Assembly (NCBI GenBank): GCA_905221605.1
Contig: CAJNDS010002169.1
Coordinates: forward strand, 415,967-479,966
Source: Symbiodinium natans
Taxonomy: Eukaryota; Sar; Dinophyceae; Suessiales; Symbiodiniaceae
Length of the DNA stretch: 64,000 nt
Reading direction: 5' to 3'
Within the stretch, counting starts at the first letter, position 1. Each line of letters starts with the position of its first letter. Both the position numbers and the translations under genes were made by a program. Under the pieces are notes generated by a model. That model made no database searches. It saw nothing but the letters and a program-made list of their open reading frames with translations, and was not told the DNA's origin. Positions 63,072-64,000 of the stretch are shown here, piece after piece.

Positions 63072-63166
63072 CTGCCCGTAGGGTTGAGGGTTGGTCTGCT
63101 TGGGGTTGGTCAGTCAGTCAGGGGTTGGGTTTTGGACTCGGGCTTTCTCCGTTCTTGATTTCTTTG

Positions 63167-63168
63167 CG

Positions 63169-63194
<26 letters not shown>
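63167..63194. repeat. (GA)n microsatellite
   Basis: Fourteen GA units between copies gamma and delta. Confidence 0.95.
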
Positions 63195-63199
<5 letters not shown>

Positions 63200-63529
63200 A
63201 GTTGACATGCTGCCAGTCGCATTTTTGACGATGACTGAGCGCTGCTGTTGAGATTGGCATGGCTGCTTGGGGTTCTTTTAGTTGTACGCACATGATTGCC
63301 ACGTTGAGTGCGACTGCGATATTGATCTGAGTGCTTGGGTTGCTATGACTTGTGAACATGATGCCGACCTTCAGTACCACAATGACTATGATTGCAAAGA
63401 ACATGACTGCTACCGGTGGTGCGGTTGCGGGCTGCCGCTGCCGTTGCCGTTTCCGTGTTTCTGCGTTTGTTTAAGTTTTTGCGAGCGATCCTCCGAGAAA
63501 CATGTTCCTGAGACTGGGCGAAGACACAG

Positions 63530-64000
63530 GTCGGTGGCCTCAGCACGACAGTGTTGCTGCGCCCAGCCCTCGCGGGTGATGAGCTTGGCGTCAACCTGTG
63601 CAGGCTGCATGCATTTTTAAACGCATACATATGGGCCTTTGCGGGAATTCGTAAACAGAAGAAAGAAGGCCAAGTATCATAGCAGGTACCAGGAACCCTC
63701 GATTAGGGACCAACCGGTCCGGCTTAAAGGAGGTCAACCTCCACATCCAAGCTGCCAGTCAGGAAAGCTATTAAAAGAAGCTGAGAGAAGGCCTCTGCCG
63801 GAACTGGTGCACGATGCCGGCTTGAACCACTGCCTGCTCGCCCTGGCACGAAGAACTAAGCCGCTTGGTTTTCACCGCAAAGGGTAAGCATGACGAAGCC
63901 GAAAGCAACACTCACCTCCCCCAAAAGCAAAGGTCCTCTTTAATATAACACAAAATTCTATCTCTCGGTCAGAACTCCCTAAAGGAACGAAAGCTAGCTC
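63530..64000 (-). CDS. Thioesterase-like alpha/beta-hydrolase, copy delta (3' exons only, continues beyond window)
   Basis: Two exons match the last two exons of beta and gamma: 63,842 to ~63,781 (GEQAVVQAGIVHQFRQ) and 63,595-63,530 (VDAKLITREGWAQQHCRAE). The rest of the copy lies beyond position 64,000, so the array continues. Confidence 0.55.

Overview
This is eukaryotic nuclear DNA, very probably from a dinoflagellate. Genes are split into short GC-rich exons. Acceptors are almost always AG|G and many donors are GC rather than GT. Long tracts of the (TTTAGGG)n / (CCCTAAA)n telomere-type repeat lie inside introns and between exons, far from any chromosome end. Families known to be expanded in dinoflagellates are present: DUF4116 repeats, RCC1-like repeats, thioesterase-like hydrolases and a CxxC-rich transposon protein. 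Because exons are small, many true coding segments lie in reading frames with no long ORF; they were found by frame, splice-site phase and comparison of paralogous copies.

Layout. 0-2.4 kb (+): an SR/RD-rich protein in five phase-compatible exons, one inside a foldback repeat. 2.4-4.4 kb (-): a predicted secreted protein interrupted by a 100-N gap. 4.8-5.2 kb (-): a Gly/Tyr/His decapeptide-repeat protein. 6.7-9.3 kb (-): an eight-exon FAD monooxygenase with telomere-type arrays in its introns. 9.8-18.9 kb: scattered exons of several genes, mostly on the minus strand, including a diverged thioesterase-like gene.

19,182-29,545 (-): a nearly intact 10.4-kb tyrosine-recombinase retrotransposon. 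It encodes ORF1, ORF2 plus recombinase, a Gag-like zinc-finger protein, and a Pol with a cytosine-methyltransferase-like domain fused to reverse transcript­ase and RNase H. It is bounded by split direct repeats in the order A1 - genes - B1 - A2 - Cys-rich ORF - B2. Two in-frame stops (TGA between Gag and Pol, TAG between ORF2 and recombinase) suggest readthrough expression. The A repeat contains a sequence close to the dinoflagellate spliced leader.

29.9-64 kb (-): a tandem array of one multi-exon gene or module, present as a diverged copy (epsilon, 30.1-35.0 kb), three close copies (alpha 36.5-42.3, beta 42.4-55.3, gamma 55.7-63.1 kb) and the 3' part of a further copy (delta, from 63.5 kb). 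Each copy has about 19 small exons. Joined, they look like an alpha/beta-hydrolase of the PKS/NRPS thioesterase type: nucleophile motif GYSHG, strand FDLEA, acid-strand VVAPDS and terminal GSHYNML. Copy beta has been enlarged by a 2.05-kb insertion carrying a broken DUF4116 gene (6-bp target duplication) and by a block holding an intact RCC1-like membrane protein gene in one intron. Copy gamma carries a 449-bp inverted-repeat element at a TA site. The sibling copies supply the empty sites. Whether the copies are separate genes or modules of one large gene cannot be settled from the sequence.
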